A stretch of DNA of 64,000 bases from Periplaneta americana (lineage: Eukaryota; Arthropoda; Insecta; Blattodea; Blattidae), in NCBI RefSeq assembly GCF_040183065.1, contig NC_091122.1, positions 153,231,955 to 153,295,954 of the forward strand, written 5' to 3'. Below, piece after piece: positions 22,360 through 33,778 of the stretch (within the stretch, counting starts at the first letter, position 1; every line of letters starts with the position of its first letter). Position numbers and translations under genes: made by a program. Under the pieces are notes generated by a model. That model was given only the letters and a program-made list of their open reading frames with translations. It had not been told where the DNA came from and searched no databases.

Positions 22360-22948
22360 CTCGTGGGTACTCACCTTGTCGTGGTGAGGGGGCTTAAACT
22401 TGTTGTTTAAGCTAACAAGTAACAAAGAGGTACCCACATAAGCTGCATTACCACCAACGCAGTCCCACTATATTTTTCACTGTTTATATTCATGGAGTCC
22501 CTCAGTGTAATATTCTCTGGAGGTAAAATAGTCCCTCAATCGGATCTCCGGGTAGGGACTGCACTGAGATATGCCAAGAATCGTACTAAAGTACTTATTT
22601 GGAACACCAAAAGTCATACCGTCCAGTCAATCAGAGCCAAATTTAATATTGAAAAGAACCATATAATGAGACAAAGAGGCAAATATAATACCAAGAGGAT
22701 TGAAGTATGGTGTCAGTCCAATGCAGAAGCAAAATTCGTTCTCTGTAATATAAAAAATGAGGCTAAAAAGAATAAATTCCATGTCTCATTGGGTAGCACA
22801 TTTAAAGACCGAGAATTGAAATGAAAAGGCAACGTTAACGAAAAAGATATAGACACTCTAAAAATTTTACAATGGAACTCTAGGTCTCTAAGAAACAAAA
22901 TGGATTTATTAAATCAAGAAGTTCAGGACAAAAAAACCTTCTATAATA
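22360..22948 (+). mobile_element. LINE (I/Jockey-like) 5' part: hairpin, ORF1 end, ORF2 start
   Basis: A hairpin CTCACCTTGTCGTGGTGAG lies at about 22370-22390. A gag-like ORF1 frame follows at 22492-22824; it is basic, with no clear knuckle. ORF2 then starts LKILQWNSRSLRNKMDLLNQ (22860-22918), the conserved beginning of an APE endonuclease. The reading resumes at 24064 after a Penelope-like insertion. Confidence 0.75.
22492..22824 (+). pseudogene. LINE ORF1 (gag-like) fragment
   Basis: A 110-residue frame rich in Lys and Arg, ending 30-40 nt before the ORF2 endonuclease start. Placement fits ORF1 of an I/Jockey-type LINE; no CCHC knuckle is visible, so the assignment is positional. Confidence 0.5.
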
Positions 22949-22995
22949 ATTAATTGATGAACTAGTGGACTTACTCGTGTTAAATATGTAATATT

Positions 22996-23050
22996 TGTCC
23001 GGCTTACAGCTGTTTTAGTGCATCACGCACCATCATCAGAGCCTACTAGA
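22996..23050 (-). ncRNA. Hammerhead ribozyme relic, left arm
   Basis: Minus-strand counterpart of 23904-23960: GGCT, CTGATGA (23039 to 23033), stem II, CAGCTG, GTA and AGCC are present. The core is otherwise slightly degraded. Confidence 0.6.
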
Positions 23051-23903
23051 TCGCGGCGTCATCTCGAACTTCTCTGCCTGTTAGGAGGGTGTGTTTTATT
23101 GTTGGAATGTGTTGGATTGTGGAGTCGAATAGTGTGTGTACTGAAATTGATCTGTGTGTTGAGGATTTGTTCGGGGTGTGTTTTAGTGTGTTTGTATATT
23201 TCGTATTGTTCTAGTGTGTTGAGTTTTTGGTTCTTGGGTTGTGTGTGTAGGATTTCCATGTCCGTATTTATGTTATTGTATGTATGGTTGGCATTGGTTA
23301 TGTGATCGGCGTATGTAGATGTGTTGTGTCCTCTGGTTATAGCTTTAATGTGTTCTTTGTAGCGAGTTTGGAATGATCTGCCTGTCTGTCCTATGTAGAA
23401 CGTGTCGCAACTATTACATGTGAGTTTGTATACACCTGTGTAGTCGTATTTATTTGTTTGTGTTTTTTGTGTGTTGAGATGTCTTTGTAGTGTGTTTTCT
23501 GTTCTGTATGTTATGTTGTATTTCTGTTTTCTGAATGAAGATGCGATCTTATGTGTGCTTTTGTTTTCATATGTTAGTGTGATGTATTTCTTGTGTTCTT
23601 GTGTTTGTGTTGTGTTTTGTGTTTGTTAAGCTTTTGTTTTGTCTTCCTTATGATGTTGTCTATTATGTTTGGATTGTATCCGTTTTCTTGTGCTATTTGA
23701 TTGTGTTCACTTCTTCATTGTAGTGTTGTTGGCTCATGGGTATGTTGAGTAAGAAATATACAAACATACTAAAACACACCCCAAACACATTCTCAACACA
23801 CAGATCAATTTCAGTACACACACACTATTTGACTCCACACTTCAACACCTTTCAACAATTAAACACACCCACATAACAGGTAGAGAAGTTCGAGATGACG
23901 CCG

Positions 23904-23960
23904 AGATCTAGTAGGCTCTGAGGATGGTGCGTGAAGCACTGAAACAGCTGTAAGCCGGAC
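23904..23960 (+). ncRNA. Hammerhead ribozyme, right arm of the Penelope-like insertion
   Basis: Core CTGAGGA (23918-23924). Stem II is GGTGC/GCACT with loop GTGAA. GAAA is at 23941-23944, stem III is CAG/CTG with no loop, and GTA at 23950-23952 is the predicted cleavage triplet. Stem I is GGCT (23914-23917) with AGCC (23953-23956). All conserved core positions (CUGANGA, GAAA, NUH) fit. Minimal stem III is typical of Penelope-associated hammerheads, thought to act as dimers. Confidence 0.75.
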
Positions 23961-24063
23961 AAATATTACATATTTAACACGAGTAAGTCCACTAGTTCAT
24001 CAATTAATTATATTCAAGTGTTAAAAGTGGTGTACGCAAGATTCAAAATGGACTTCTATAATA

Positions 24064-24530
24064 TGCATACAAGAATCTTTACAGATTGCTGATATTTTAA
24101 AATTTTACAAATTTGCTGACTACAAAATTTTTAATCTGTTTCGTGAAGATAGAGGGGGTGGAGGTGTTGTTACCATGATCCACAACTCCATTCATGTAAT
24201 TGAATCTAAACAACAATTTAAAGGCCAAATTGAATACATTATGACAAAATTATTACTTCAAAATAATATTTCATTTTCACTTGTCAATGTATAAATACCT
24301 CCAGGCCTAAACCTAGTAATGGATGATATAGAACAATTGATCCCATCTGATCGGAAGTTTATCATAGTTGGTGACTTTAACAGTAAACATCACATATGGA
24401 ATAATGGACCTTCAAATCAATATGGAAATTAGTAGACATAATGAGAAAGTAGCAGTACAGGATAGGTCTATAAGCCATCATTCTGCATTCGATTATATAA
24501 CGTCTATATTTACTTACCACTCTTATAATG
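24064..24530 (+). pseudogene. LINE (I/Jockey-like) endonuclease, part 2
   Basis: ICIQESLQIADILKFYKF, REDRGGGGVVTMIHNS and FIIVGDFNSKHHIWNNG are APE-type endonuclease motifs (catalytic E in QES, D and N in GDFNSKH). Continues the ORF2 begun at 22860. Contains a stop near 24290. Confidence 0.8.
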
Positions 24531-24739
24531 AAAGAATTCAGTTAAATCAGCAAAAATGGCAACAGAGATAGGCCCAATCGTAGCAACTGCTGCCTGTAAA
24601 TCTTCTTCTGATCCGAATTGGATGTCAATGAATCCAACATCAGTAGCTCCCACATTCTTCGGATTAAATCGACATGTATCATTCTGTAATAATACAGACC
24701 GTCTGTGATGTTAATGATTTTCAGCACTATGAACCAAAT

Positions 24740-25260
24740 ACAGTTTAGTAATGGGTGTGGGAGAAAGGAGAGAATAACAGGAGGAATGTATGGCGTAATG
24801 TGAAGAGGCATTTAATTGATATCAAGAGGCAAGAGATTGAGCTCCAATGTTCGGAAAAGTCCTCAGTACATCTACAATCAGAGCTCATGCTTAACTGGGG
24901 GGGGGGGGGAGTGTGAATACATAAATTCTTGTAACAAGGACAGCAGAGCAGGTTTAGCGTGGCTAAGATTGGGGGCATGGAAGGGTAATAAAATTGTCAA
25001 CGAAGAAGGGGAGCGTCTTTATCCACTTTGCAAAGAAAAGGATTCCTATATGCATATTTTATCGTGTGTTGAATTAAAACTTGTATGGAGAAAATATTTA
25101 CCACCCTCGATGCTAAGTCAGAGTAGGAGTTCGCTTACATGTCTTGACCTCATGGGGAATAGAGAATGGGAACAAAAGACTGAATTGTTCCTCTTGAAGG
25201 CGAGAAAGATTAGAACTGCAGCTGTTGAAGTCTGCGACGCGAACTGAGGAAGGGATAATA
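24740..25260 (+). pseudogene. LINE C-terminal fragment
   Basis: Plus-strand DIKRQEIELQCSEKSS, RAGLAWLRLGAWKG and LCKEKDSYMHILSCVELKLV form the conserved C-terminal Cys/His region of a LINE polymerase. Related to the fragment at 44655-45280 by domain order. Confidence 0.65.
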
Positions 25261-25557
25261 GTATACATCCAACTGTACATTTTTAGGTCTTTTAGGTTAG
25301 GATATATTATATAATGTGTTTTATTGTGCCATTTCCATTTTAATATGTGTGTTCTTGTAGAGAGTAGTTGGATGTAATCATAGGTGGGGGGGGGGGGACC
25401 TACAAAGGAGAACTTGTTTCGGGTACAAAGCATGAACAGTCAGAAGACCCGTGCATTGGATTAGACAAAATTATGATAATATAAAATATGTATGTATAAT
25501 ATTACTCAATAAATCCATCTATCCATCTAATAATAATGTCTTACACACAGCATGTAA
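25261..25557. other. No gene; probable LINE 3' UTR
   Basis: Follows the LINE frame; contains a G-run at 25387-25397 and ends in TAAATCCATCTATCCATCTA-type tail words. Confidence 0.45.
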
Positions 25558-25559
25558 TA

Positions 25560-26959
25560 CAGAGTGAGTCAGAACTTTCTCCGCACTAGTGGAATAAGCG
25601 AGTACGCGCTAGATACGGAGAATTGAGTGGTACCACTGGCTGTGCTAGTGGAATAAACGAGAGCACGCTAGGTACGGAGAATGAATATAAAACCATTATG
25701 AAGCAACAAATCCTAAATATGGCAATAATATTGAAATTCCAAAACACTTACCTACTCTACAGGAGATGTTGAAAATGTCGTCCATTTTCTTGGAGACATA
25801 TGTCTACCCGTTTCACCTTATTTTCAAAAACCTTGTTCAAAGTTTCCTTCATCACTGAATTGAAAAAGTTTGTTATTACATGTTTTAATTCGTAGATCGT
25901 GATAGGATTGGACTGGTACACTTTAGAATTAACTGCTCCCCAAAAGAAATAATCAGGAGGCGTTATTTCGGGGGATCTCAGCAGCCACAATTCTAGCGAA
26001 ATTATTATTCCGTCGAAAACCTCGTCTCACAATTGCAGAGATCGGTTAGATGTATGAGCTGTGACACTATCTTGTTGAAAGAAACAGCTATTTAACTAAA
26101 TTTCAATTAATTATCCAGTAAAAGGAAACAATATGTCTGAGCAATAAACTTCAGAGTTTACTTTGTCTTTAAGAAACTTGTCCTATAGGCCTAATGCGTG
26201 CTCGTGATATGGCACACCATACCCCAAATTTCTGGGAGTGCAATGGTGTTTCATGTATTGCATAATGGTTTTTGCAGGACCAGATCCGTGTATTCTGGGA
26301 ATTCATGTAACATGAAAGTAAAACAAACCAAGCTTCGTTTGTAAAGAATTTTCTGTCTAACACGTCAACACCATGATGATGAACAAATCTTTGAAATCAA
26401 ACAAAATGATTTAATCTTTTCTCATTATCTGTGGGTTTTAGTTCATACACGACTGTTACCTTGTACGGCTGTAATCCTAGTTCATTCTTTAATGTTCTAC
26501 ACGCACTGGAATAAGATATGTCAGTTTGCTGTGCCAATTTTCTAACCGATTTGTTAAGGCTTTTTATCATTCGATTAGAAACCTATAACAGTTTTTCTTC
26601 CGTTAAAACTGTGGTTTCCCATGCAGTGAGGCCTATCTGGCGAAATTTACTTACCAGATCGCGCATTGTATCTCGATGAGGTAAATTAGAGCTTGGGAAA
26701 CGTTCTCTAAATTTCTGTTTCACTTCTTTAGTGTATTTGCCACCTTCTCGCAACACATATTCCACTAAAAAAGCTCATTCTTCAAATGAAAACATTTTAC
26801 GGAATGAATGCACTTGCTTGCTGCAGGGTTTGTGTATAACCTTGGTGAGGACGCACCGGTATTGTTTGCGTAGCTACCCCATAAGGCAAGGGAGAAATAC
26901 CAACCTACACCAGGATTTAAGTGTGTCTGCCACTGCGGAGAAAGTTCTGACTCTCTCTG
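25560..26959 (-). mobile_element. Tc1/mariner-superfamily element with decayed transposase
   Basis: Left end CAGAGTGAGTCAGAACTTTC, right end inverted CAGAGAGAGTCAGAACTTTC, flanked by TA (25558-25559, 26960-26961). The minus strand encodes, in order, VLREGGKYTKEVKQKFRERF (HTH region, 26700-26765), FTNEAWFVLLSCYMNSQNTR and HETPLHSQKFGVWCAIS (26200-26340), then SPEITPPDYFFWGAVNSKVY and GRHFQHLL (25757-25980). The first catalytic Asp (usually FTDEAWF) reads Asn, and frames are broken. Inactive. Confidence 0.88.
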
Positions 26960-26982
26960 TACTATGTAATGAACTAGAATTA

Positions 26983-27780
<798 letters not shown>

Positions 27781-27819
27781 TGTTGTGATTCCCTGTTATC
27801 GGGCTTCGTCAATCGATAT

Positions 27820-28303
27820 CCTTCAAGATACATTGAAAGATAGTTGTTTAAAAAACGATTTGGCTTTCCTATTAGCAAATCTAAGCTTTTTGTGTGACTC
27901 CATAAAAAAAAAACTCGAAATATCCAAAAATCTGTTGTCTGAAACAGGGAGGTGCGTGCCGTGAAAATTAAACTAGACTCGCTACCAGGTTCAGAAGTAC
28001 AAGTACTAAGGGACAAATTCCAGAATGTGTTTGGGAAAAACAGTGGATATAAAAAAAAAAGTTGCTTAAGTATTGGAGGTTGTGCCTGTTGGTGAAATTG
28101 ACGGTGTTTGTGTTTGTGACATTTCTGTCTCTAAATATGCACGTCCGACGTCCTGTGATGTGGAAAGATCGTTTTCACAGTATAAGTCGTTGTTCAGAGA
28201 TAATCGGCATGCATTTGTGATGGAGAATTTGGAGATGACCTTTGTTGTTCACTGCAATTCTCGACCAACTACTAGCACTCAAGTGTGGTTGGTGAGTACC
28301 TAG
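27820..28303 (+). pseudogene. hAT transposase C-terminal relic
   Basis: Plus strand: NDLAFLLANLSFLCDSIKKK, SLPGSEVQVLRDKFQNVFGK, then the dimerisation motif ARPTSCDVERSFSQYKSLFR and MENLEMTFVVHCNS. These are hAT C-terminal features. The blocks lie in different frames, so it is a pseudogene. Same lineage as 3900-4612 and 43805-44263. Confidence 0.8.
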
Positions 28304-28553
28304 TAACATTTTTTTTTCCAAGCTAATAAGGTATTTTTGTCATATTTAAAAAAATATATTTTTTTTAGTTTTAGCAAATATTTTCGTACTTTTTAGCACA
28401 TAACAAATAAATATATTTACATTTTTAGTACATAAAAATCCGCTCCCTAGTTATAATATGCACGAATGTGTATTATTTGAACAACTCCAACAATCACTTG
28501 ACATAATACATGCCCGAATTATGGATATTATGGCACTTCAAACCTCAGTCCCT

Positions 28554-30098
28554 CAGTGGTGTAGCATGAAATTTTGAGCAGGGGAAGCTAACTCAAGTTG
28601 TCTTTCATGTAGCCTATGAGGAAACGTATTGCAAAAATATAGTCTTAAAGTAAAATAGTAGTCGATGTCAAGTCAGCAGTCCAAAGATTGGTTGGAACCT
28701 CATAAGTAACACCATCACCTCAAATGGTAGTGAAATATGATTTCATGGTTTACACATATCTCTAAGAAATAGACACATACAGGACAACCGTTGTAGGCAT
28801 TGTCACAACGAGGTTGAAACTCTTGCACACGTCCTGGGATCCTGTCCACACAGCGAAGGTCTGCGAAATGCTAGACACTACCAAGTACGATCAATTATAG
28901 CCACTGCCCTTAAAGATGCCGATTACAACACCTCTGAAGAAGTACATGGTCTTTCCATCACTGGCAGTACACGGCGCATAGATATAATAGCTTTCAAGGA
29001 ATCTACAAGATCTGGATTCATAATTGATCCCACTGTGCATTTCGAAACGAATGAGAAACAGCCAGCAGAAGTAGATAAGGAAAAAAAGAATATCTACAAT
29101 CCTACCATTCCATATTACCTCCAAAAGTACCAGCTAGAAGAGCTTGAAGTAATCGGACTTCTGGTTGGAGCAAGAGGTACCACTACTCTCTTCATGAAAG
29201 ATGTGTTAAGAGGCTTGGAATACCTACATCTATTATTCCGATTGTAACTTTAGCTGCATTGAAAGGATCAATTGCTCTCCTGAAGCATCACCTATATTCG
29301 AAATGAAACCGAGTTCATTAGCATTCTTTCCTTTTTTGTAACACTTACCTCTCTAAAACTAGGTATATTTCCACCAATCACAAAATGTATTTGCAGCTAT
29401 GTACTTGTAGGAGTTTCATTGTCAAAACAAAATTAATGGTTCACTGAACTTGTAAACATTTATATGGTTAAGTACTCCTTGTCCCTTGTGGCAGCTCACG
29501 AATAGTGAGAAGATTTCTAAATTTCTCATTTTAATTTAACATTTGCTCACTCCCTGTCATATTTAGAGAAATCACAATATTAACGGTCCATAGATACAGT
29601 GTTAGTAAAATTACGTCAATCAAGGTTAAAATCTTTATCAGAAGATTATTTTTGACTACATAAATTAGTGTCAGGAACTGTTATTTCACTCATTATTTAT
29701 TACATAAGCCACAATGCACACTAACACTTCAACTGAACACAACTCACGAAAGGGATAACTCGGAAGCTAAATTCTTTCCAATGCCAAAGCTAGCTTCTTG
29801 TGAGCCTTGCGACTAGGGTAGTTTAGTTAGAAAGGGATAGAAAATCTGCGGGGTGGGTTACACAGAATAATGCGTGAAAGAAACGAGTCTGTGGAGGGGA
29901 ATGGAAGCTGGTGTGTGCAGGTTTCATGTTTACTGTTGCATCACAAATCATCCTGAGCTGCCTCATCACAACATTTAAAGCATAAATATAAATTGTATTA
30001 AAATTAATAAATAATTTTGTTCATAAACTGAAGGTTTATTATGGAGTTACTATCTAGGGAAGCTGAGCTTTTTAGCTTACATTGACGCTCCGCCACTG
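28554..30098. mobile_element. hAT-like TIR element carrying an R2-type LINE piece
   Basis: The ends are CAGTGGTGTAGC and, inverted, CAGTGGCGGAGC; both have AGGGGAAGCT- or AGCTTCCC-type words near the end. Flanking octamers CAGTCCCT (28546-28553) and CCGTCCAT (30099-30106) agree at six of eight positions. No transposase; the interior holds LINE coding sequence and unremarkable DNA. Confidence 0.6.
28740..29330 (+). pseudogene. R2-type LINE C-terminus (CCHC knuckle plus restriction-like endonuclease)
   Basis: The translation shows CRHCHNEVETLAHVLGSC (CX2CX8HX4C knuckle, about 28786-28840). RRIDIIAFKESTRSGFIIDP then TVHFE (28975-29045) matches the restriction-like endonuclease region of R2/R4-type LINEs. 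A long open frame runs to 29247. It is 5'-truncated and has no RT domain. A free-standing copy outside rDNA. Confidence 0.75.
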
Positions 30099-30353
30099 CC
30101 GTCCATATCCACTCATTAGTAATACAGAAAACCCTCGATTTAACAGACTCGATTCAAAGAATTTTGTATTGTATTGTATTTATTTACATTCCATGGTATT
30201 CATACATCACTTCACAGCTAGAATATGGAACATGTCAAACGAGAAAAAAGTCTTAATAGTGTTATGAAGTCTTAATTGCCTATAGTCACAGTCTAGTTGA
30301 AATATATATTATACAGAAGAGTTTTACAATGTAGTCTACTAGTACAACACAAA

Positions 30354-30530
30354 GTCATGTATTGTGGGTCCCTATCACCATGTCATGGCACATCCTCAGG
30401 TTGCGGATAGAGGAGACAGCTTCCAGATATGAAGGGTAGCTGCGAATATATTGAATAAGCAGTCGTGGACAGCCGATAAGGGATGGTCCTCCAGCTTGGG
30501 GGTTGGGCGAAGGGTTAACAACCCATCAGG
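30354..30530 (+). mobile_element. RTE LINE 5' end only
   Basis: Matches 55020-55193, the 5' UTR and short ORF1 of the RTE LINE (CAGTCGTGGACAGCCGATAA, CCTCCAGCTTGGGGGTTGGG). Neither ORF2 nor the 3' end follows. Confidence 0.85.
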
Positions 30531-30577
30531 AGAATCTCTCAATGAATCTTTGCTTTTGAGTCAGCTAGGAAAACTAT

Positions 30578-30933
30578 ATATTATTTTAATGTACTTCGGT
30601 ACATTAACATAATATATATGATGTGCGTAAATCACTTGTGATTTAAGACGGCATTTATTCCGTTAGATACCAGCCAACCAGTCACTCATAACAAGTGCAC
30701 CTCAGCACATGTGTGGACATTAGTCCTACATTCATAGACATCTATGACGTAGTGCAGAGGGCGGCCACCAGAGGGAACCCAAGAGGTGGAACTTAAACTG
30801 AGAGGATTCGACCCGACACCGGGATGGAAATCTGGTGTGGCTTAGTGAAAAGCATCGCCACATAGAGCTGAAAACCCGGGTTCAAATCCCAGTGCCAGAG
30901 AGAATTTTTCTCCTTTCCACTACTCTTTCATTG
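30578..30933 (+). mobile_element. 356-bp retroposon with internal tRNA-like module, family tR-A
   Basis: Target duplications TAGGAAAACTAT (30566-30577 and 30934-30945) delimit one inserted unit. A tRNA-like segment occupies about 30831-30899 (GGTTCAAATCCC B box), roughly 250 nt from the left end, followed by GAGAATTTTTCTCC. The 5' portion contains TGTACTTCGGTACATTAA and CATCTATGACGTAGTGCAG. Other copies form the composite insertion 32918-33472. Confidence 0.85.
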
Positions 30934-31651
30934 TAGGAAAACTATGTTTTGCATTTGTGTACCCAAGCAAATATATTAATTTTTGAAGTGATGTTCAATT
31001 TCGCCATCAATAAACTGGGATTAACTAATACAGCGGAACCTCGATTTTGGGTTTCTCGATTTAAGATTTACCAGCATTTTGCATTATTCTTTTGCGGTCC
31101 TGGCAGAAGTCCCTTATACACAATGTTTTTTTTTTACCCCAATTTAATGTTTCTCGATTTAGTGTTTTACCCGCATTTAAGAAATAAATTTTTTGTCCTA
31201 ACAAGGCAGACTAGCTTCGAGTGTGTATTTTTCCAGCCCTAAATGTTTATATCCTTGTTTAAGATCGTTTCAGTAACAGTTCTCATCCCTCTCCTTATCT
31301 GCCACATGTACCCACGCAAGATACCTGATTTCACACGCTAGTCAGAAACCATGCGTTAATCATGTGCCACAGCGCGCGAAAATCAGTTCACAACAAGATT
31401 GAAAGTGGACAATTTTAAGGCTTCTAATGGATGGCTACTTCGCTTTAAGCAGCGACATGACATCACATACAATGTGTGTAGTGAAAGTGCAAGTGTCCCA
31501 CATGAGTCAGTGGACCATTGGAAAGATGAGGTGCTTCCATGTCTCATTGAAGGCTATGATGCCAAAGATATCTTTAATGCCGATGAGTTGGGACTCTTCT
31601 ACTCTCTGATGCCAGATGAAAGGAGAGACCTGCCATGGTGGGAAGAAAAGT

Positions 31652-32623
31652 TGTTGTTGTTGTTTTCTAATGCCAGGCATTTGACAATAAAGTCATTTGA
31701 CCTCTTGCACTCCAATATTTTTCAAATATATTATCATGGCCAGCCACTGAAGCACAGATTTTGAGGTGTTCCGAATCCATTTCATGGTTTGAGTTGCACA
31801 ATGGGCAGTTAGGGGACTGATATATTCCAATTCTATGTAGGTGTTTGGCCAAACAATCATGGCCTGTTGCCAATCTAAATGAAGCTACAGACGATTTTCG
31901 TGGTAAATCAGGAATTAACTGTGGATTTTGATGCAGAGAGTTCCATTTTTTTTTCCCTTAGGATTGTGTTATCAAATTTTGTTTGTTGAAGTCTAAGTAT
32001 GTAGATTTAATAAATCTTTTCACAGAGTAATACGTAGATTTAGTAACAGGTCTGTAAGTAGCAGTGCTGCCCTTCTTTGCTAAAGCATCCGCATTCTCGT
32101 TTCCCAGGACTCCACAGTGGGATGGTATCCATTGGAATACAATTCTTTTATTGTGTGATATTAATTGAGAGAGCATTTTAGTTATTTCTGCTGTTTGAGA
32201 TGAAGGTGTGTGGGTAGAGATGATTGATAGAATAGCTGCTTTGTAGTCTGACAATATAACTGCATTCCTAAATTTATTGATGTGGCATAGAAGATTCCTG
32301 AGACTTTCACTTATTGCAATGATTTCACCATCAAAACTTGTTGTTCCATATCCAAGAGATCTATAAAGTGAGAAGAGACAGCACGTAACACCTGCACCGA
32401 CACCTTGTTCTCTGGAGATCAAGGATCCGTCGGTGTATAAATGAAGCCAGTTTTGTGGAGGGTACCTAATATTAATTGTCTCTAAAGACAATTGTTTCAG
32501 TATTTCAGTGTTTACTTCTGATTTCAGTATTTCTTCTGTTAAATTTAGATTATATTCTATATTTAATAGAGTTAAAGGGTTTGGTTAATTTGTAAGTTTT
32601 CTTGTAAATTCGGGATATTGATT
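31652..32623 (-). mobile_element. 5'-truncated I-like LINE with RNase H, inserted in the Tigger
   Basis: Minus strand: LHLYTDGSLISREQGVGAGV, SFDGEIIAISESLRNLLCHI, VILSDYKAAILSI and WIPSHCGVLGNENADALAKK (RNase H), then ATGHDCLAKHLHRIGIYQSP and CPLCNSNHEMDSEHLKIC. Tail GTTGTTGTTGTT (minus AAC repeats). Target duplications GTGGGAAGAAAAGT at 31638-31651 and 32624-32637. It is less decayed than the copy at 12014, with long open frames on both sides of one break near 31960. Confidence 0.93.
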
Positions 32624-32917
32624 GTGGGAAGAAAAGTAAGAAGAGGCTTACTGTTCTTCTCTGTACAAATGCAGATGGGTCTGAGAAGTTGAAACCCTGG
32701 TAATTGGCAAATATGAAAAACCAAGCTGTTTTAAAAATGTTCACACACTGCCATGTAGTTACAAGAACAAGACTGCCTGGACTACAAAGCAGACATCCAT
32801 TCTTGATTTCTTCAAGAAGTGACAGGTAAACTTAATGCAATCGACCAGTGAACTTAATGTCGTGAAGCTCTTTAATGTACTTTTGTTCTTTTAGTTAAGG
32901 CTAGTCCATAAAAATTA

Positions 32918-33472
32918 TATGATGAAAGAGTGATGGAACGGAGAAAAATTCTCTCCGGCGCCGGGATTTGAACCTGGGTTTTCAGCTCTACGTGCTGATG
33001 CTTTATCCACTAAGCCACGCCGGATACAACCCCGACGCCGTTTAGAATCGTCTCAGATTAAGCTCCATCTCTTGGGTTCCCTCTAGTGGCCGCCCTCTGC
33101 ACTACGTCATAGATGTCTATGAACGCAGGACCGAAGTCCATACATGTGTTGAGGTGCACTCGAATGAGTGACTGGTTGGCCGGGATCCGACGGTATAGGC
33201 GCCGTCTTAAATCACAAAGTGATTTATTACGCATATCATATATATTAGAGGGAACCCAAGAGATGGAGCTTAATCTGAGACGATTCTAAACGGCGTCGGG
33301 GTTGTATCCGGCGTGGCTTAGTGGATAAAGCATCAGCACGTAGAGCTGAAAACCCGGTTCAAATCCCGGCGCCGGAGAGAATTTTTCTCCGTTCCATCAC
33401 TCTTTCATCATATGATGACGCAGAATATCTGCATGAAAATATCATATGTACTTCAGTACATCAAAATATATA
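32918..33472. mobile_element. Composite inverted insertion of two tR-A repeats
   Basis: A near-full tR-A unit on the minus strand (32918 to about 33246) abuts a partial unit on the plus strand (about 33247-33472). Arms of about 170 nt are almost perfect inverses. tRNA-like modules lie at 32954-33024 (minus) and 33307-33376 (plus), each with pairing acceptor ends TCCGGCG/CGCCGGA. One pair of 12-bp duplications CCATAAAAATTA (32906-32917, 33473-33484) flanks the whole, so it arrived as a single event. Confidence 0.88.
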
Positions 33473-33778
33473 CCATAAAAATTAGTTTTTAAATATGTTC
33501 ATGTGTTTCTTTTCCAATTTTGGCAAAACCCCCATTTTGGGTTTTTCTCGATTCTGGGTATAATTTGTCCGGTTCCCTGAAAAACCCAGAATCGAGGTTT
33601 CACTGCAATGAGTTCTTGGCAATAAATCCATTAACTCTCTTGCTCTCCAATATATCTCACACATGATGATCTTAAAGGAAAGGGCTGGACATCACTGAAG
33701 ATAGGCTAATTGTAATGTAGCAACCATTTAAATGTAAGCTTCATATTTTTAAAATTGTTTGTTGTTTAGTTAACTGCC

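Larger units (their letters stand above)
22949..24052 (-). mobile_element. Penelope-like element insertion, head-to-head inverted, with GIY-YIG region and hammerhead cores
   Basis: Two inverted copies of one 3' region. The left arm reads on the minus strand from about 23740 down; the right arm reads on the plus strand from about 23745 up. The left arm includes a GIY-YIG-like endonuclease region (CDTFYIGQTGRSFQTRYKEH, about 23350-23410 minus), the diagnostic Penelope-like module. Both arms end in the same terminal sequence carrying a hammerhead-like core. Target duplications CTTCTATAATA at 22938-22948 and 24053-24063. The element is partial and broken. It split an older LINE. Confidence 0.85.
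31031..33605 (+). mobile_element. Tigger/pogo DNA transposon with two nested insertions
   Basis: Left end CAGCGGAACCTCGATTTTGG; right end inverted CAGTGAAACCTCGATTCTGG. Left flank is TA; the right flank reads CA. The transposase relic is FKASNGWLLRFKQRHDITYN (CENPB-type HTH) and DIFNADELGLFYSLMPDE (first DDE Asp) at 31400-31640. RLTVLLCTNADGSEKLKP and CFKNVHTLPC follow at 32640-32755, after an I-like LINE. A second insertion lies at 32918-33472. Confidence 0.9.

Noticed and set aside
33307-33376. Possible functional tRNA gene
   Set aside because: The acceptor stem pairs well and A/B boxes exist, but the anticodon loop lacks T33, and the segment recurs inside repeats with flanking conserved sequence.
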